DNA of 64,000 nt from Cryptomeria japonica (GCF_030272615.1 NC_081415.1:416296757-416360756), one strand, 5' to 3'. Numbered from the stretch's first letter, positions 11,016 to 22,799 are shown. Notes: generated from the sequence alone by a model not told the origin. A program made the numbers and translations.

Positions 11016-11630
11016 TAATAATTACATAAAATTTAGGGGATGACCTCGCAGCGTGACGGTTGTCACGAGCCCTATTGAGAGGGCAATCCCATGTTCGAGT
11101 CCCTTCGTCTTATGCGGTTACACTTTCTCTTGGTGGTGTTCATACCATGGTTTTCGTGTTGTAGCGGTATTTGACGGTTGACTTGGTCTCCTCCTGTGAT
11201 TGGTGCCCACGCTGCTCCGGTATCCACGTTGCTCCTATGACTTGAGGCATTAATGTCTCTTCGTGTTCATTGTGCCCTGCCAAGATCATGATGCCCACCT
11301 GCTAGTTGATCATGATGCCCCCCTGCTAGTTTAAGGAGCGACAAAGCTATTGTGTTGGAGAGATAAGGAGAATTGTAATGGACTGATAAGGAGATGTTTG
11401 GAGAGATAAGGCGTTTGGAGTGATAAGGAGAGATGGATATAACAAAAATATATGTAAGTGTAGCATTCATATCATCGAGGAGGTGTTAATACCTCATCAT
11501 GTAATCCCTCAGGGAGGGGGTCCCCCATTGTGACCCCCACTAGTTCGTAGCTCCAGTGAAAAGCATTCTTAATAAATTAAAAAATAATCACAACATTACC
11601 GATCAAAAAATAATAATTAAATAAAATTTA
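11016..11630 (+). mobile_element. SINE-like insertion, 575 bp, with 20-bp target duplication
   Basis: The body 11036-11610 is flanked by TAATAATTACATAAAATTTA (11016-11035) and a copy with one mismatch (11611-11630). It starts GGGGATGACCTCGCAGCG, contains GTTCGAGTCCC at about 11094, matching the RNA polymerase III B-box consensus, and ends in AAAAAA. A variable-length long duplication plus an A tail indicates LINE-type target-primed insertion. The A-box is poor and the body is long for a plant SINE, so a truncated LINE tail or a composite is possible. Inserted inside the 4.37-kb element. Confidence 0.65.
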
Positions 11631-11657
11631 TCTGAAACTTTGATTTCCTCTGTCTTT

Positions 11658-12119
11658 GGATGTGTAGTCTTTGTTTGACCTGGATAACCTCCTCTCGCAA
11701 ACTGAATGACGGACATATGACCCAGGCATTTTATCTACCCAACCAAACGAAGCATAGGCTTCCCGGTGCTCTTGATAAGCTCTTGTCCCTCACGACGGAG
11801 TATCCTAGCAAGGATGTGTAGTCTCTATTTGACCTAGATAACCTCCTCTCGCAAACCGAATGACAGACATATGACCCAGGCGTTTTATCTGCCCAACCAA
11901 ACGAAGCATAGGCTTCCCAGTTGTCTTGATAAGCTCTTGTCCCTCACGACGGAGTATCCTAGCAAGGATGTGTGGTCTCTGTTTGACCTGGATAACCTCC
12001 TCTCACAAACCGAATGACGGACATATGACCCAGGCGTTTTATCTGCCCAACAAAACGAAGCATAGGCTTCCCAGTGCTCTTGATAAGCTCTTGTCCCTCA
12101 CGACGGAGTATCCTAGCAA
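11658..12119. repeat. Three tandem copies of a 154-bp unit
   Basis: Copies begin at GGATGTGT at 11658, 11812 and 11966; all contain CATATGACCCAGGC, AACGAAGCATAGGCTTCCC and CCTCACGACGGAGTATCCT. They differ by a few transitions. The apparent small frames here are periodic artefacts. Confidence 0.9.
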
Positions 12120-14813
12120 ACTGGTACCAACTGGCAATCATGTAGAACTAGCAACCCATCCTGGTTGAACTAACTACGAGCATTCTAACAGGGAGAAAAA
12201 TAAATCATTACCCTATTGGGGAGGTTGGTTAGCCCGTAAACAAGCACCCTATTCCATAAAGCATCCCTCATAGACATAAAAATAATTAACCCTCCTTGAA
12301 TTAATATCCGAATAATATTTATTATATGTTTTAAATTTTCTTAATTTCCTTCTTCAAGTAAAAATCATTTTCTTTAATCAATATTCAAATTAAAATTTTA
12401 CTAATATTAAAATTCCAAATAAAATAACCATTTCCAAAAAAAAAATACAAAAATAATTAATTTCAACCCATTAAACCATTTCCACAAAAATACAAAAATA
12501 ATTCTAAATTCTCCACTCTTAGGAAAAATAAAAGTCAAATGTCAGATCCTAGAAAAAGATTCTTGCCGCGACACCACTGCCATATTCAAAGATAATTACG
12601 AAAACCATGCTTGTAACTCTTCATGAACAGATATAAAAACAACAGAGGGAAAAAGGGCGATTCAACTGACTGGCAGACTGATGAAGTAAAGCGTAAAGAT
12701 AGGGTAGAGTAAGGCGTGAATGGACGTTGCTAACAAAATCAAGAAATCAAAGAAACTCGGCCTTTCCACATTCAAAATCTGCAACCTGTGGACAGAGAAG
12801 AGGAGGCGTGAAAGATGAATTCAGCTTGATCAGCAACGTTTCCCCCTCTCCTTTTGACCTACAGCTAAATTCGATCAGCAAGGGAGGCAGCAAATTGAGG
12901 AAAGAGGGAAGGCGTGAGAGACCAACATCACCCTCCCCCTACTTCCTTCCTGGCAGACCCATCAAGATAGGATCGCCCTCCTATTCAGACTAGCAGATTT
13001 TTAAAGGGGGTGAGGTAGAGAAGGGGCGTTTCTGGCAGCTTAACACCTATCGTTTCTTTTTCCATTTCTAGCTATATGCTAAGGAGGACTGGCAGGAGTA
13101 AACCAAGAGGATGGAGTAAGGTGTGAGAAGACGTGGGGGAAGAATAGCCCAACTCAAAATCAACGCCTTCCTCAATTCTTTTCCAGGCAGCTCAGGGGCA
13201 TGGACAGGTAAGTGGCGTGGGAGGATTAAGTAGAAAGAGGAGAGGAGAAAAATTGAATTCACAGCAAATCAATCCCAGCCTAAGTCGATTTGACAGAGAA
13301 GGAAAAGAAAGAGACGGGAGACGCCAAAGATCACAACCTTATTCCTCAGAACTGTCGCTTTGATCCTGCAGAGATAGCGGTTTAGAGAAGAAGATATAAA
13401 AAAAAAAAAAAAGTAAAAGATCGCCTGTTAAGAATCGTTGAAACCCAAGGGAAAGGATGATGGATTTCTCCCCCAACAAATAGGTTTTGACTCGGCTTTT
13501 TCTATTAGCTCAATACCCCTTTGTGATTTGCGGAGAGTTTTTACAAAATTCTTTTGATGATTCTCAATGCTAGACAACTCCTATATTTATAAATATTTAG
13601 GCTAAGTTAGGATACCATGCATGAAAGATGCATGATTTAGTTTAATTAGAAATTAAGAATATTGAGTTCTTAAATAATTACAATTCCCCTTTGCATGATA
13701 TTTAAATAATAATTTTATAAATTTTAATTTTGATATCTAGTTGTAATTATATTAATGCATGATTTATTTAATTTAAATAATTATATTTTTTTAAATTTAT
13801 TTTTTATTAATTCTCGCATGATTTTATGTTATCCTCCAATAGCAAATATATTTTATTTACTACTACCTTACATGTCTCTTATATTTTTTTATATGTACGC
13901 ATGTAAATTTGTAATTTGCTTTATTATTTGCATGTTCATATTATATTTTCCTCAATTTTATTATTTACATATACAAGAATTATTCTTCTCAGTTTATAAC
14001 TCTCGTATGTAATTTTAAATATTTGCAATTCTTAAAATCAATTAATTATTGTATCCATTAAATTTAAATTCAATTTTTTAAATATCAACATTATGCATGT
14101 CAAAATTTTAATTTAGAATTGAAAATTTACAAATCTTGATTTTATATATATTTTTTTGAATATTTTACTATCAATTAATTGTTATATTTTATTTAATTTC
14201 TTTAATTAATCTCTTTATTTATTTATTTTAACTTTTAAATAATCACATTTTAATTATTTAATTTCTAGCATTAATCTTTATATTTTATTATTTAATTATC
14301 GAATAATCTATTATTACATTTAAATTATTAAATTCTTCAATAGATTTATTTTAAATTCCCAAATTTATTTTACTAATTATTATCTAATTTGGTGTTTTTG
14401 CACAGGGTTCCAGTCCTTAGGTCACTACCGCCAGGCTAGAAAACCCCTCCTCAATCATATGTCCGCCTTCGACGGTCAACCTACAACTTACTCCAACTCA
14501 ACAAAAAGTCATCAGATCACGATAATAAAATTGTGTTACATAAAAATCTAATAAAAACATTAACATCATTAAACATCATAACAACATTATTCATCATTAT
14601 TAAGTAACAATATTAATCATAACAGTTAAACATCATAAATAGCATTAAAACATCATCATCCTAAAATAACTAGCCATCATTATTGTCACTAAACAACACA
14701 ATATCATCTAACATCATTATTAATCTAATTAAATCATTACGTGAAAAATGTCAATAGTATCAGTATCTGGCGTATCAAGTAAATCTAACAAGGGTCTGAA
14801 TCGAGTCGTGACA

Positions 14814-14833
14814 CAAGGCAATAAATTTTAACA
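14814..14833 (-). repeat. Copia 3' LTR, terminal 20 bp after nested insertion
   Basis: Target-duplication copy CAAGG plus the LTR start, TGTTAAAATTTATTG on the minus strand, matching TGTTGGAATTTATTG at the 5' LTR start (19904). Confidence 0.88.
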
Positions 14834-14843
14834 CTCCCCCTTT
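14834..14843 (-). other. Copia polypurine tract
   Basis: AAAGGGGGAG on the minus strand, directly abutting the TG of the 3' LTR. Confidence 0.88.
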
Positions 14844-16766
14844 GTCCTGAGCCAACAAACAAAATCAATCATAATTCAAATTAACAATGCCCAAATTTCT
14901 CCTTAGGCACTCGAAGTTGTCTCTACTCAATGGCTTGGTGAAAATGTCTACTAGTTGCTGCTCAGACCTGTAAAACTCCATTCTTATTTCACCACTATCA
15001 ACTAAACTTCTAATGAAGTGATATTGATCTCAATGTGCTTTCTTCTTTTATGAAACACATGGTTTTTGCTCAATGCAATTGATGAAACATTGTCACAAAA
15101 GATCGTTGTTTCGTCCTCTTTTTCTTCCTTCAAAGTTGCCAAGATTCATCTTAGCCAAATAAATTGACATGTTGTTGCATTCGCTGTTATATACTCAGCC
15201 TCAATTGTTGATAGGGAAATAATGGGTTTCTTCTAAGAAGCCCATGAGATTACACTCGAACCCAAATGAAATACATAGCCCAAAGTACTCTTCTTATCAT
15301 CTACACTTCCTGCCCAATCACTATCTGTGTAGCCAACCAACCTAAAATCATTTACATCATTACACAAAATGCCATATCCCTTGGAGCCATTCACATACCT
15401 CAAGATTCTCTTACTCGCTTGCCAATGGGTGTCCTTTGGAGTCTCCATAAATCTGAAAATCAGACTCACTGCATGCATTATATCAGGCCTAGTTGTTGTT
15501 AAATACATCAAACTTCCAACGAAACTCTTAAACCTAGTTGAATCAACATTGTTGTTGCAATCTTCCTTGCTCAACTTAAGACCTATGGTTGTTGGTGTTG
15601 GTGCAGGCTTGCTACCATGCATTCTAAATCTCTTAAAGATCGCATTAGCATTACCTTTCTTGAGAGATAAATATACTATGATACATTTGTTTTACTTCTT
15701 TGCCTAGAAAATACATCAAGAGACCTAAATTTGTCATCTCAAACTCTCTTTTCATGGCCTCTTTAAAATTAGCAATCAGGAAATCATCATCCCCAGTGAA
15801 AACTAAATCATCAACATACAAGACAATTATAAGAATCTTACCATTAATTGTCTTGATGTAAAGAGTGGGCTCACCATCACTTTTTCCAAAGCCATTGCTC
15901 ATCAAATATGAGTCAATCTTGGTGTACCATGCCCGTGGAGCTTGCTTCAGCACATAAAGAGCCTTCTTCAGCCTATATGTACCTTGCCTTCATGACTTGA
16001 AACTTCATAAACAGGTGGTTGCTCCACATAAACCTCTTCTTTTAACACCCTATTAAGGAAGGCAAACTTCACATCCATTTGAAATACCTTCCATTTTTGT
16101 TGGGCTACAATAGCTATGACCACTACACGATCTCCATCCTTGCAATGGGGGCATACATCTCATCATAGTCTCTCCCAAACTACTATTTGTACCCCTTGAC
16201 AACCACTCTTGCCTTATGACACTCTATTCTTCCTTCGACATTGATTTTGGTCTGATAAACCCATTTAGCCCCAATGACTTTCTTGTTGGGAGGAAAATTA
16301 GTTAACTCCTATGTTTCATTCCTCTCTATTACATCTATTTCCTCATCCATGGCCTCACACCATTTCTCCTCCTCAATAGAATCCTCAAAATATATTGGAT
16401 CACTATGAGAAAATAATGCAAAGTTCACATTTTCATCAAAATCTTCCTCATACCTTCCACCTTGGTAGATCTCCCTTAGACTCTTGTTCTTTTGGGCATT
16501 AAGGAGGTGAGAGTGGGGTCTGAACTCTCACTACTATTGCTACTTTGCTATGCAGACTCTGATTTGTGTCGTCGATAGCTTTTAAGAGTCGATTCTCTAG
16601 TTGTCTCTGGTTGCTTGTCTTTCTTCTTGTTTCTATCAGGATCTATCTGAAGCTATCAGGAGCTTTTATGAACTATCTGGATATGTCGAGAGCTCACTGT
16701 AACTAAATTTTGAGAATTTTCTAATAGTCTGCTTCACTACCTATCTCCATCAGGAGTTGTCGGGAG
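14844..16766 (-). pseudogene. Copia reverse transcriptase and RNase H
   Basis: Minus-strand pol 3' half. The RT core YVDD is intact at 15818-15807, within a frame 15953-15651 beginning KQAPRAWYTKIDSYL. The RT C-terminus and RNase H continue in 15622-15233 with YLTTTRPDIMHAVS and the RNase H motif YTDSDWAGS. A TAG at about 15235-15233 interrupts the frame before KKPIISLSTIEAEYITA, which is the usual RNase H continuation. Upstream, 15954-16766 holds the RT N-terminal region in broken frames. In the family this enzyme copies element RNA into DNA in the cytoplasmic particle; this copy cannot make a full-length product. Confidence 0.9.
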
Positions 16767-16800
16767 CTATCTAGAGTTGTCAAGAGCTAACGTAGCATCT
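16540..16800. repeat. Degenerate ~21-25 bp repeat in the integrase-RT linker
   Basis: The words TATCAGGAGCT, TGTCGGGAGCTATCT and TTGTCAAGAGCTA recur irregularly. On the coding (minus) strand this encodes repeated LDSSRQLL-like segments after the acidic DDDDDE stretch, so it is an expansion in a flexible linker. Confidence 0.5.
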
Positions 16801-17720
16801 TCTTGATCTTTATACTCATCATCATCATCATCATTGGTATCCACCGAGCCATCCCATGACTCATTCTCCAAGAACTCAACATCTCTACTAATGATGATCT
16901 TATTAGTGATGGGATTGTACAATCTATATGCCTTGGACTCAACACTATAGCCCATGAAAATGCATTTCTCACCCTTGTCATCCAACTTTTGCCTCTTCTC
17001 CTTTGGCACATGAGAATATGCCACACACCCAAACAGTCTAAGCTGCTCAATTGTCCACTTGCGCCTAGACCACACCTCTCGCGGAATCTTGTCATGAGCC
17101 GCTTTGGTTGAACTTATATTTATCAAATATATTGTTATTGCTACAGCATCTCCCCAATATTCATTTGGTAATCCTATTGCTTTCAGCATGCTTCTTGCCA
17201 TCTCAACAATGGTCCTATTCTTCCTCTCAGCCACTCCATTTTTCTGTAGAGTATAAGTGGTTGTTAGCTCCTTCTTGATGCCATTTTTCTTGCAAAAATT
17301 CACAAAAGCATTGGAGGTATACTCTCCTCCATGATCTGACCTTAGGACCTTTATGCAATGTCCACTCTCCTTTTCAACTTCGTCTTTAAACAACAAAAAC
17401 TTATCAAAAGCTTCAAATTTATGCTTCAAAAAATAAACCCATGTTCTATGGCTAAAATCATCAATAAAGGTCATAAAATATTGGCTGCTGCCAATAGATA
17501 TGGCTTGCATAGGGCCAACTAAATTAGTATGTACCAGCTCCAATGGTGCTCTTGCCCTCTTAGAATTGCCTTTTTGAAAGGGCAACCTATGTTGCTTACC
17601 CAAAATGCAAGCCTCACACTTGCTTCTAGGTTATTCTATCCTTTGTAAACCATCTACCATTCTTTTCTAGGTCAATAAACTCAAACCAACATAACCCAAG
17701 TGTCCATACCTGAGATGCCA
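16767..17720 (-). pseudogene. Copia integrase
   Basis: The N-terminal zinc-binding part is readable at 17720-17600 (RYGHLGYVGLSLL, then CEACILGKQHRLPF) but carries in-frame stops. The open core 17603-16767 begins KRARAPLELVHTNLVGPM. In copia integrases this position is an Asp (HTD); here the codon at 17525-17523 is AAT, Asn. The second acidic residue (LRSDHGGEY) and the Glu (GVAERKNRT) are present. The frame ends in an Asp-rich linker toward RT. Loss of the first catalytic Asp (G-to-A on the coding strand) would inactivate strand transfer even without the stops. Confidence 0.92.
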
Positions 17721-18024
17721 TAGCTTGGAAGGGTCTTGGATGTTGCTCTTGAGGTCCTTTAACTGTTGCATTGTTGTACATGCTTTCTTAGGAGGTGCAA
17801 CGATGGACTGGGGAGAAACACGTCTCTATTTTCAAAGGAAACATTTGGTTCTTTGTCATTTGTACTGTTGCAACAACTTTATTACTCCCATCTTCGTCAA
17901 AAATGACACATTCACCCTTCTCCATGAACAACTTGCATCCGTTTTAGATCAATTGTCCAACACTCATGAGATTATGTTTAATGTCTAGAGAAAAATAAAC
18001 ATTCTCAATCTCCTTCTTCTCACC
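17721..18024 (-). pseudogene. Copia protease-integrase spacer
   Basis: Broken coding sequence between protease and the integrase zinc finger; frames are interrupted and no separate gene is seen. Confidence 0.5.
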
Positions 18025-18261
18025 TTACTTGGTGTGGATCATAATAGATCCTTTTCCCACAACAGGAACTATTCCATTGTTCCCCATTTTTATCTCATAT
18101 ATGATATTTTTGTCAATAAATGAGAACAAACTCTCATTACCACTCATGTGGTTACTACAACCGCTATCCATATACCAAACTTTAGGGTTGCCTTTTTCAC
18201 CAATGTTGCACATGATGAAGGTTGTGGACCGATTATTTTCACCCACATTCACATTGGCCAC
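18025..18261 (-). pseudogene. Copia aspartic protease
   Basis: Minus-strand frame containing WYMDSGCSNHM with the catalytic DSG triad around 18168-18160, followed by the usual IKMGNNGIVPVVGKGSI flap-like segment. It cuts the polyprotein in the family. The active-site triad is preserved, but flanking frames are broken. Confidence 0.9.
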
Positions 18262-19182
18262 ATTAGCATTTTGCTTTGATTGATTACCTTGCTTTTTCCA
18301 GCAATCTTTTGCATAATGCCCAAATTTAGGGGTGTTAAAGCATTCTACATTTCTCTTGTCATACCTTTGATTCGAACTGTTGTTCTTCTTGCCTTGTTTG
18401 TAGTTATTTTTAGAGCTTCTCTATACCTCTTGGATGTATGCTCATTTGTAGCTATCTTCATTTCCATGACCTCTACCTCTTGAACTCTTTCCACTGCTTC
18501 TTCCTCTCCCCCTGCCTCTTGCATTGGCTTGAGATTTGAAAGCTTACTCTTGGAAAGAAGTAGTAGACCTATTTAGGTGGTGCTCATGGGTTTGAAGAGA
18601 ACCCATCAACTCATCAATTGTCAATACTGACAAATTCTTTGCCTCTTCAATAGAAATCACTATTGCATCAAACTTTGAAGGATTTTCTCAACAATCCTCT
18701 GCTCCTCCATGGTTTCTCCATTTGTCCTCAGGTGGTTCAATAAACCAGAGACTCTTGTATAAAATTATGAAATGGACTCATTGTCCTTGATTTGAAGAGT
18801 TTCAAAATCTCCTCTAAGCATTTGGAGCTATACCAATTTGACTTTATCAATCGCCTTATAGCTAGTTTGGAGGATTTCCCACGCTTCCTTAGCATAGTTA
18901 GGTACTGCTATTCCTAGTAAATATCGCCTCTGTAAAGGCTGCTTCAGTCAAACTCAATGCCTTGGCATCTTTCGTCCTTGTCTCCCTCAACTATTTCTTC
19001 TGATTATTTGAGAGGGAAACCACCTGAGCTAGGTCAGTTGTATCCACAAACCTAGTGGCAAAAAGTTCCCACAAATCATTTACAACCATGATGGTTTTCA
19101 TCTTCTTAGCCCAAACATCATAATTTTATCCATTAAAGGGTGTCGGTGACTACTGCCAACTCTTTCCTTCATCTCCATCCAT
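18262..19182 (-). pseudogene. Copia gag
   Basis: The start ATG at 19182 (MDGDEGKSWQ, then a stop) is followed by a gag-type segment NYDVWAKKMKTI and AFTEAIFTRNSS, with several stops. The nucleic-acid-binding zinc knuckle at 18342-18301 reads C-F-N-T-P-K-F-G-H-Y-A-K-D-C: the second Cys of the CX2CX4HX4C motif is Thr, so zinc binding is lost. The start sits about 70 nt downstream of the primer site, as expected. Confidence 0.85.
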
Positions 19183-19251
19183 GTCTCCTACACACAAAAC
19201 TCAAACACCCAGAAAAACAAATGCCCTACTCACAAGGATTAAGGCTTTATA

Positions 19252-19263
19252 GCTTTGATACCA
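19252..19263 (-). other. Copia primer-binding site (initiator tRNA-Met type)
   Basis: TGGTATCAAAGC directly abuts the 5' LTR. It matches the usual complement of the tRNA-iMet 3' end, TGGTATCAGAGC, with one mismatch. Confidence 0.9.
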
Positions 19264-19904
19264 TGTGAAAGATTTGCAAAAACAGGCTAGAGCATACGAG
19301 CTCAAATCCAAACAAAACACAAAGATTGCAACTCTTTTTCCCAATCAGCTGGAAATGTTAAAAATAAATAAATAAAAAAATAGGAGACATGCAATTTCAT
19401 TTGATTTCAATTAAATGATTGGAGAAAACTACAAAATACAAACTCAGAAATAACTATAGATTTCCAATCTATAGGCAGCGATCAGGAGCTACATACAACT
19501 ATACAAAACAAAGCTTCTTTGAGCTCACTACAAACAAATTCTCACTTGGAGTTGCACATAATCAAGAGCTATATTTCTCTACTGACAAACTACATGCACA
19601 CACATAGGTTGTTGTTGTTCACAAAATTCTCTGCTCATTCTCTGGAGCTGCTTCTCTTCTGTTCTATTCTATTGAACTTCTCTCTTTTTGTTTATATGTT
19701 TTCTTCTCAAAAATTACCCCTCAAATTCAAATTCAAAATCTCAACTACCTTCATTAATTCTTTTATAGTTGCAGTTCACATCAGGAGTTGTTAGGATGAA
19801 GATCCCAACACAATCTTCCTCCAGGTTGTTTTTTTTGCAGCACTCTTGATAGGTAGGTGGATTTTATGTGGGGGTAGATGGGCTCGGGGCAATAAATTCC
19901 AACA
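19264..19904 (-). repeat. Copia 5' LTR, 641 bp
   Basis: On the minus strand it starts TGTTGGAATTTATTG at 19904 and ends CTTTCACA at 19264 beside the primer site. Pairs with 9814-10445 plus 14814-14833. A (TAAA)n stretch at about 19358-19380 is an expansion absent from the other LTR. Confidence 0.93.
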
Positions 19905-19909
19905 GAGTT

Positions 19910-20600
19910 GACATCTCTTTGTGCATATCCACCGTTCATTTTGTCAAACAATCCATGTGCTATCTTTGCTTCCACATTAGTGCAGCTAGGAGGATGTTGG
20001 AAACAGCTGTGGAACTTGGTTTTACAATTGGAAAATATATTTGCTCAAAAGTTTCTAATACTTTGTTTCCCGTGATCATTGTGAGCCATGAGAAGGCTTG
20101 AGGATTTTTGAAAGATAGTTCATGCACTTTGTCTATGCTTCTGCCATTTGCATGTATGCCCATACACTACCCAAAAGCTTGTGCAAAGGTTTCTAAAGAT
20201 TTTTAAATAATCATTTCGTGTATAATCTATAGACACCAAGAAAACATGCTCACACATCCACCACATGTATAAATCGCATTTTGATAATCAAAGAGTCCTC
20301 AAGGTGACCGATATGGGCATGAAATTCAACCATGCACACATGACAATCAAACTATAAAGATATTTTCTAGTGTACTTTATTAATTCAGAGATGTGAGCTT
20401 CCTTGAAGAAATCTATTTTGTGTACAAACCACAATCGTTGCCTTCCTCAAGATGACATCTCTCGGGCATTCTATCAAACAACTCATTTTCCTTGGTCCAT
20501 TCTTTCAAATTACAATTGCAAACTTCAATTTGGAGGTATTTAAAAAAAATCTTGGAAGCGGTTATGATAGGGTTAAAAAGTTCAATCTTTGAGAGCAAGC
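19910..20600 (-). pseudogene. PPR-repeat protein pseudogene
   Basis: The minus strand shows PPR-like pieces: ENELFDRMPER near 20480-20450, GIHANGRSIDKVHELSF with FSWLTMITGN near 20160-20060, VKPSSTAVSNILLAA near 20010-19980, and HGLFDKMNGGYAQRDVNS up to the copia insertion at 19909. These match the alternating motif pattern of plant PLS-class PPR proteins (organellar RNA binding). Several stops and frame changes show it was or became non-functional. The coding continues past the copia element at 9808. No intact start, E or DYW domain is seen. Confidence 0.75.
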
Positions 20601-21945
20601 AAGCATAATGTGGTTCAAAAGTTAAATTTTAGGAGCATTAAGCATAAAAGTTAGAAACTTCAACTTTCAGATGTAAGAGTTAGAAAGTTAAATCTTTGGA
20701 GCATTAGGTGCACAAGTTAGAAAGTTGGAACTGTCAAGCACTTTGTTTAAAAATCTAGAACTTTCAAACACTTAAACAAAAAATGGGATGTTCCAGTGGG
20801 CTTGCAAACGAGTTCAAATACCTTCACCATATCAATTAAAAAACATTGTAGCAGGAATAATGATTAAATGAATATAAAACATTTAAAAATCATTATTTCC
20901 CACTACTTCTCCTAAAGGTTCAATACATTGAAACTGCCATAACTTTTGGTTGACAAAGAATTCAACATCTAAATTTTAACCGATGGTAAACAAGGTTACA
21001 ATGAGTGGAACCCAAAAGAATTTTTACATGATGAAGTTGGGAATACAAAATTTAAGATTCTTTGAATAGAAGATATCAAAAGTTAAAGTATTAAAATCTC
21101 ACAAACGGTGAACTAGGTTAGATGAAAACTAGATACATGACTCAAAATGATCCCCAATACATGTTCATGAAGTGATTTTGATAAAAAAAAATTGTAATTT
21201 CCAAGATTCATCCATATTTGTATTTTGACCAACTCATTTCAGGGTTAACCAACTTGAAATGAAATATGCATACACATCTTGGTGTCTTCCAAAGAGAGAC
21301 ATTAAGACTTCATATGACATTACCTTGAATGCAAAAGTTTAAGTTTTGGATGTTTAAAAGCTACGGAAACATGTTGGAATGAGGCATATTACCCATGAAA
21401 ACAACAATTGAAGGAGTGCGTAAGACATGCAAAAAGGAGGCATATTGGGAAGGGGATGCATTTTTTATTCTTGCATAAAATAAATACCTACAAAAGTAAG
21501 TTGGGAGAGAGGGAATGCACATGTAATACACAACAACATGTATACACATAACACAAAGAGGAAGGCGAGTTGATGAAGTCATGATATATTTACAACAACA
21601 CATATGTGCATACCGAGCAGGCAAATGTATTTCAAGACACAACAAAATTGAAAGGGCAAGATGTGCATAAGGAGATCCAAAGCATGGACATCAAGGAAGC
21701 ATTGCACGATAGATTGAATGCATTCTCACATACCAAAAGGGGCACCATGACAATAGCCAAGTTGACCATCCAAGAAAGTATACTATGTGCTTAAAATTTG
21801 GGTTTCCAATTTGAAATTTTATTTTAAATGCATAATAAAAATATTTTCAATTTGCATTCTTCTCTTTTATCCATATCTAGAAATTATTTATTGTGTATTG
21901 TGTATAATGGTTTCAATTTGAAAATTTGTATTTAAAAACGCTATC
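20601..21945. other. Unrecognised DNA
   Basis: No gene can be supported. The words AGTTAGAAAGTT and AAGTTAGAAA recur at 20610-20760 as a weak degenerate repeat. The rest shows no LTR ends, coding similarity or tandem structure that I recognise. Confidence 0.4.
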
Positions 21946-21965
21946 TTGTGGTTTAGTTATGGCAC

Positions 21966-22065
21966 CAAGCCAATTCTTTTTATTGATACATATTTACATA
22001 CATGTATACATACATATATATACGTTCACATAAATGTACATATACATATACACATAAGCATACGC

Positions 22066-22102
<37 letters not shown>

Positions 22103-22468
22103 TACATACATATATGTATACTATGCATATATATACATATACATATACATATATGCACATATACATGTATGTATGTATGTATGTATGTATGTGTGTATGT
22201 ATACACACACACCCGCACGTACACATACACATACATACATACATATACATATACATATCTATATGCATATACATATATATATATGTATATGTATATGTAC
22301 ATATACACATACATATACATACATACATACATACATGTATGTATACATATAGATATATGTGTATATGTATATATATATATATATGCATGTGTAATATATA
22401 CATATATATGTCTATATGTATATGTATATATATACCCACATACATTTTAATATTGTTTTGTTTAATCA

Positions 22469-22503
<35 letters not shown>

Positions 22504-22514
22504 GTGCATGTGCA

Positions 22515-22593
<79 letters not shown>

Positions 22594-22780
22594 GTGTACG
22601 TATACGTGTACATGTACATGTACGTGTATGTGTATGTGTATGTATATGTCTATGTATATGTCTATGTACATGTATATTTGTATGTATATATATGTATACA
22701 TGTATACATGTATATATACACATACATACATGCACATACACATACACATCCACATCCACATCCACATCCACATCCACATA
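21966..22780. repeat. Compound microsatellite of TACATA / ACATAC / GTGTAT / CCACAT
   Basis: Hexanucleotide and tetranucleotide blocks: (CATACA)n near 22050-22110, (TATG)n near 22165-22195, mixed TACATA to about 22440, (GTGTAT)n at about 22470-22600, further mixed blocks, and (CCACAT)n at about 22746-22780. All long frames here (Tyr-Val, His-Thr or Cys-Met repeats on both strands) are low-complexity artefacts. Confidence 0.97.
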
Positions 22781-22799
22781 AAACCTATAGGAAAGGGTT

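Larger units (their letters stand above)
10446..14813. mobile_element. 4.37-kb TG...CA non-coding element (giant solo LTR or LARD-like)
   Basis: Starts TGTAAGGACCCG and ends CGAGTCGTGACA; flanked by CAGGG (10441-10445) and CAAGG (14814-14818), a 5-bp duplication with one transition. Removing it restores the copia LTR (GGGCT, CAGGG, CAATAAAT). The termini are imperfect inverted repeats (TGTAAGGACCCG against TGTCACGACTCG, 9 of 12). No gag-pol and no internal LTR pair are seen. It holds a SINE-like insertion (11036-11610), a 3 x 154 bp repeat (11658-12119), a GC-richer stretch with recurring GGCGTGA words (about 12650-13250), and AT-rich DNA to the end. Orientation is not settled. Confidence 0.8.
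9809..19909 (-). mobile_element. Ty1/copia LTR retrotransposon, complete but dead
   Basis: Minus-strand element bounded by perfect 5-bp target duplications GAGTT (9809-9813 and 19905-19909). The 5' LTR is 19264-19904; the primer site TGGTATCAAAGC abuts it at 19263-19252. Gag, protease, integrase, RT and RNase H follow in copia order, then the purine tract at 14843-14834. The 3' LTR is 9814-10445 plus 14814-14833, split by a 4.37-kb insertion. The internal region is about 4.43 kb, normal for copia. Every gene has stops or lost key residues. It sits within a PPR pseudogene. Confidence 0.93.

Noticed and set aside
11036-11110. A functional tRNA gene
   Set aside because: The B-box matches, but there is no complete cloverleaf, the A-box is poor and the body continues to an A tail within a long target duplication; a tRNA-derived retroposon fits better.
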